Shown piece after piece: positions 63,170 through 64,000 of a stretch of 64,000 bases of DNA (the stretch's first letter is position 1; every line of letters starts with the position of its first letter). The stretch comes from Agrobacterium leguminum (GTDB lineage: Bacteria > Pseudomonadota > Alphaproteobacteria > Rhizobiales > Rhizobiaceae): positions 1 through 64,000 of the forward strand of contig NZ_JADQWB010000010.1 of NCBI RefSeq assembly GCF_015704895.1, in the 5' to 3' direction. A program made the position numbers and the translations under genes. Below the pieces are notes generated by a model. It worked only from the letters and a program-made list of their open reading frames with translations. It was not told the DNA's origin and made no database searches.

Positions 63170-63197
63170 ATTATAAGAGGGCAATTTCGACAGGCAA
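63170..63197 (-). promoter_or_regulatory. amn promoter giving a predicted leaderless mRNA
   Basis: On the minus strand, TTGCCT (63197-63192) and TATAAT (63175-63170) are 16 bp apart. Only GGGCC (5 bases) separates the TATAAT from the ATG, so transcription would start at or within a base or two of the start codon. No ribosome binding site fits in this space. Confidence 0.7.
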
Positions 63198-63269
63198 GCG
63201 ACAGAAATACGAAGAAACTGAAAAGAAACGCAAAAAGGCAGTTCGAATAACAGCGGGTCGGCGGAAATT

Positions 63270-63443
63270 TCAGCCGAGCGCGCCGCGTTGCAGGCTCATC
63301 AGAAGCACGAAACCGGCGCCCTTGGAGGCGGGGCGGGGATCGGCCTTGTAAACAGCAAGTCCGGCGACCGGACCGAGAAAGATCGAGGCCATCAGCACTA
63401 GCCGCAGCGCGGAAAACAGGCCGTTGGAAAAACTTGTCGTCAT
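63270..63443 (-). CDS. Small single-span membrane protein
   Basis: This 57-residue protein has one hydrophobic helix ('ALRLVLMASIFLGPVAGLAV') and a short C-terminal part ('YKADPRPASKGAGFVLLMSL'). The ATG at 63443 begins 10 bp after the stop of another tiny membrane protein gene. No family is recognised. The tandem arrangement suggests the two work together. Confidence 0.55.
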   Translation of the reverse strand: MTTSFSNGLFSALRLVLMASIFLGPVAGLAVYKADPRPASKGAGFVLLMSLQRGALG

Positions 63444-63453
63444 CGGCCTGTCC

Positions 63454-63636
63454 TCACAACACGACGGGGCAATTGGCGGCGGGCGAGGGGCTATGCTGGC
63501 AGGCGATTGCCGCGCCGGCATTCACCCGCTGGAAACTGCGGTTCGGATTAACGACGAGCGAGGCGAAGGACATGGCGAAGATCGCCATGAGAAACGCGAA
63601 GATTGCCAGTCGGCTGATCAGCTTTGCCATGTCCAT
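63454..63636 (-). CDS. Small membrane protein with two cysteines
   Basis: This 60-residue protein has an N-terminal hydrophobic helix ('LISRLAIFAFLMAIFAMSFA') and a short outer part with two cysteines in 'AIACQHSPSPAANCPVVL'. It could be exported or anchored, with a small disulfide loop. A second ATG six bases inside is possible. No family is recognised. Confidence 0.55.
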   Translation of the reverse strand: MDMAKLISRLAIFAFLMAIFAMSFASLVVNPNRSFQRVNAGAAIACQHSPSPAANCPVVL

Positions 63637-63794
63637 TCCCCTTATTGGAGTTGATGGACAGAGTTTTGCCACACTCGGACTGAACGGACCCTGAGACCCC
63701 GGTTCATATGGCATTCAGGGATGTTAACGGGCGGTGACATGACAGATTGATGCCGCAATGGCGCCGGGCATCTCGCGGGCCACCCGCTTTTCGA

Positions 63795-64000
63795 TCAGGA
63801 CAGAGGGGCTTCCGCACGTGCTGCAAGATCGGTCACGAGGGTCTCGAATGCCTGAGGCTGCGTCACATCGACAACCGGCACGCGGTGCTCCTGCGCGGAT
63901 GCCAGCATGTCCCTGTTTTCCCGCAACGAACGCTCGATGAAGGCGTCGATGATCCGCCGCTTCTCAGCCGTTGCATCTTCATAGCGGGCGTGAGAGCGCA
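63795..64000 (-). CDS. 3' end of an unidentified gene, cut by the window edge
   Basis: A frame open from the right edge to a TGA (complement at 63795-63797) encodes 67 residues, with 'EDATAEKRRIIDAFIERSLR' followed by 'ENRDMLASAQEHRVPVVDVT' and the C-terminus 'LVTDLAARAEAPLS'. It is rich in charged helical residues and coding-like. The family cannot be judged from this fragment. Confidence 0.7.
   Translation of the reverse strand, partial: RSHARYEDATAEKRRIIDAFIERSLRENRDMLASAQEHRVPVVDVTQPQAFETLVTDLAARAEAPLS

Overview
The window reads as chromosomal DNA of a GC-rich rhizobial alphaproteobacterium, most probably the Agrobacterium/Rhizobium group. This is inferred from: the feuN-feuP-feuQ osmosensory module, rhizobial intergenic palindromic repeats (one resembling RIME elements), a perfect CtrA box and GANTC methylation sites before a PleC-like kinase, and FNR/FixK-type and MerR/LiuR-type operators. 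No rRNA, tRNA, CRISPR array or complete insertion sequence was found. No database search was possible, so family names come from motifs and gene order.

Layout. (1) 0.3-15.0 kb: the head and tail genes of a gene transfer agent (GTA) in the Rhodobacter RcGTA order: portal, g3.5, prohead protease, capsid, connector genes g6-g8, major tail protein, two tail chaperones, a short tape-measure gene, g12, g13, the NlpC/P60 peptidase g14, the 1266-residue g15 and a holin-like protein. Three things interrupt it: a palindromic repeat between capsid and connector, an antisense MFS transporter gene, and an antisense DUF4160-DUF2442 pair that looks like a toxin-antitoxin cassette. The terminase is not visible; the left edge holds only repeats. 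(2) 15.0-26.7 kb: envelope sensing and cytochrome c biogenesis. feuN/feuP/feuQ, a lipoprotein, the translationally coupled ccmI-ccmE-ccmF-ccmH operon behind an FNR-type box, degP, and a two-component pair. (3) 26.8-41.1 kb: a DCC oxidoreductase and a saccharopine-dehydrogenase-like protein, a MipA-type outer membrane protein, glnE, pleC, an AhpD-like protein, pepN and a DMT permease. (4) 41.2-48.6 kb: a uracil-DNA-glycosylase-like protein, an Hsp70-like ATPase, a diguanylate cyclase, an atypical SDR, a CDF transporter, an exported orphan and a stand-alone DnaB-like ATPase. (5) 48.7-64.0 kb: etfQO behind a strong promoter and palindrome, a pentapeptide-repeat protein, a quinone-reductase/HxlR divergent pair, uppP, mgtE with a structured leader, an MFS pump, a lipid-kinase-like protein, a class III aminotransferase, OsmC, vapBC with its operator, AMP nucleosidase (predicted leaderless mRNA), two tiny membrane proteins and a gene cut by the window edge.

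Most genes are ordinary core genes. The points most worth following are the remodelled GTA cluster, the mutually exclusive pairings upstream of mgtE, the CtrA/GANTC control region of pleC, the FNR box before the ccm operon, the predicted leaderless amn transcript, and enzymes that have lost family hallmark residues (the SDR and the glycosylase-like protein).
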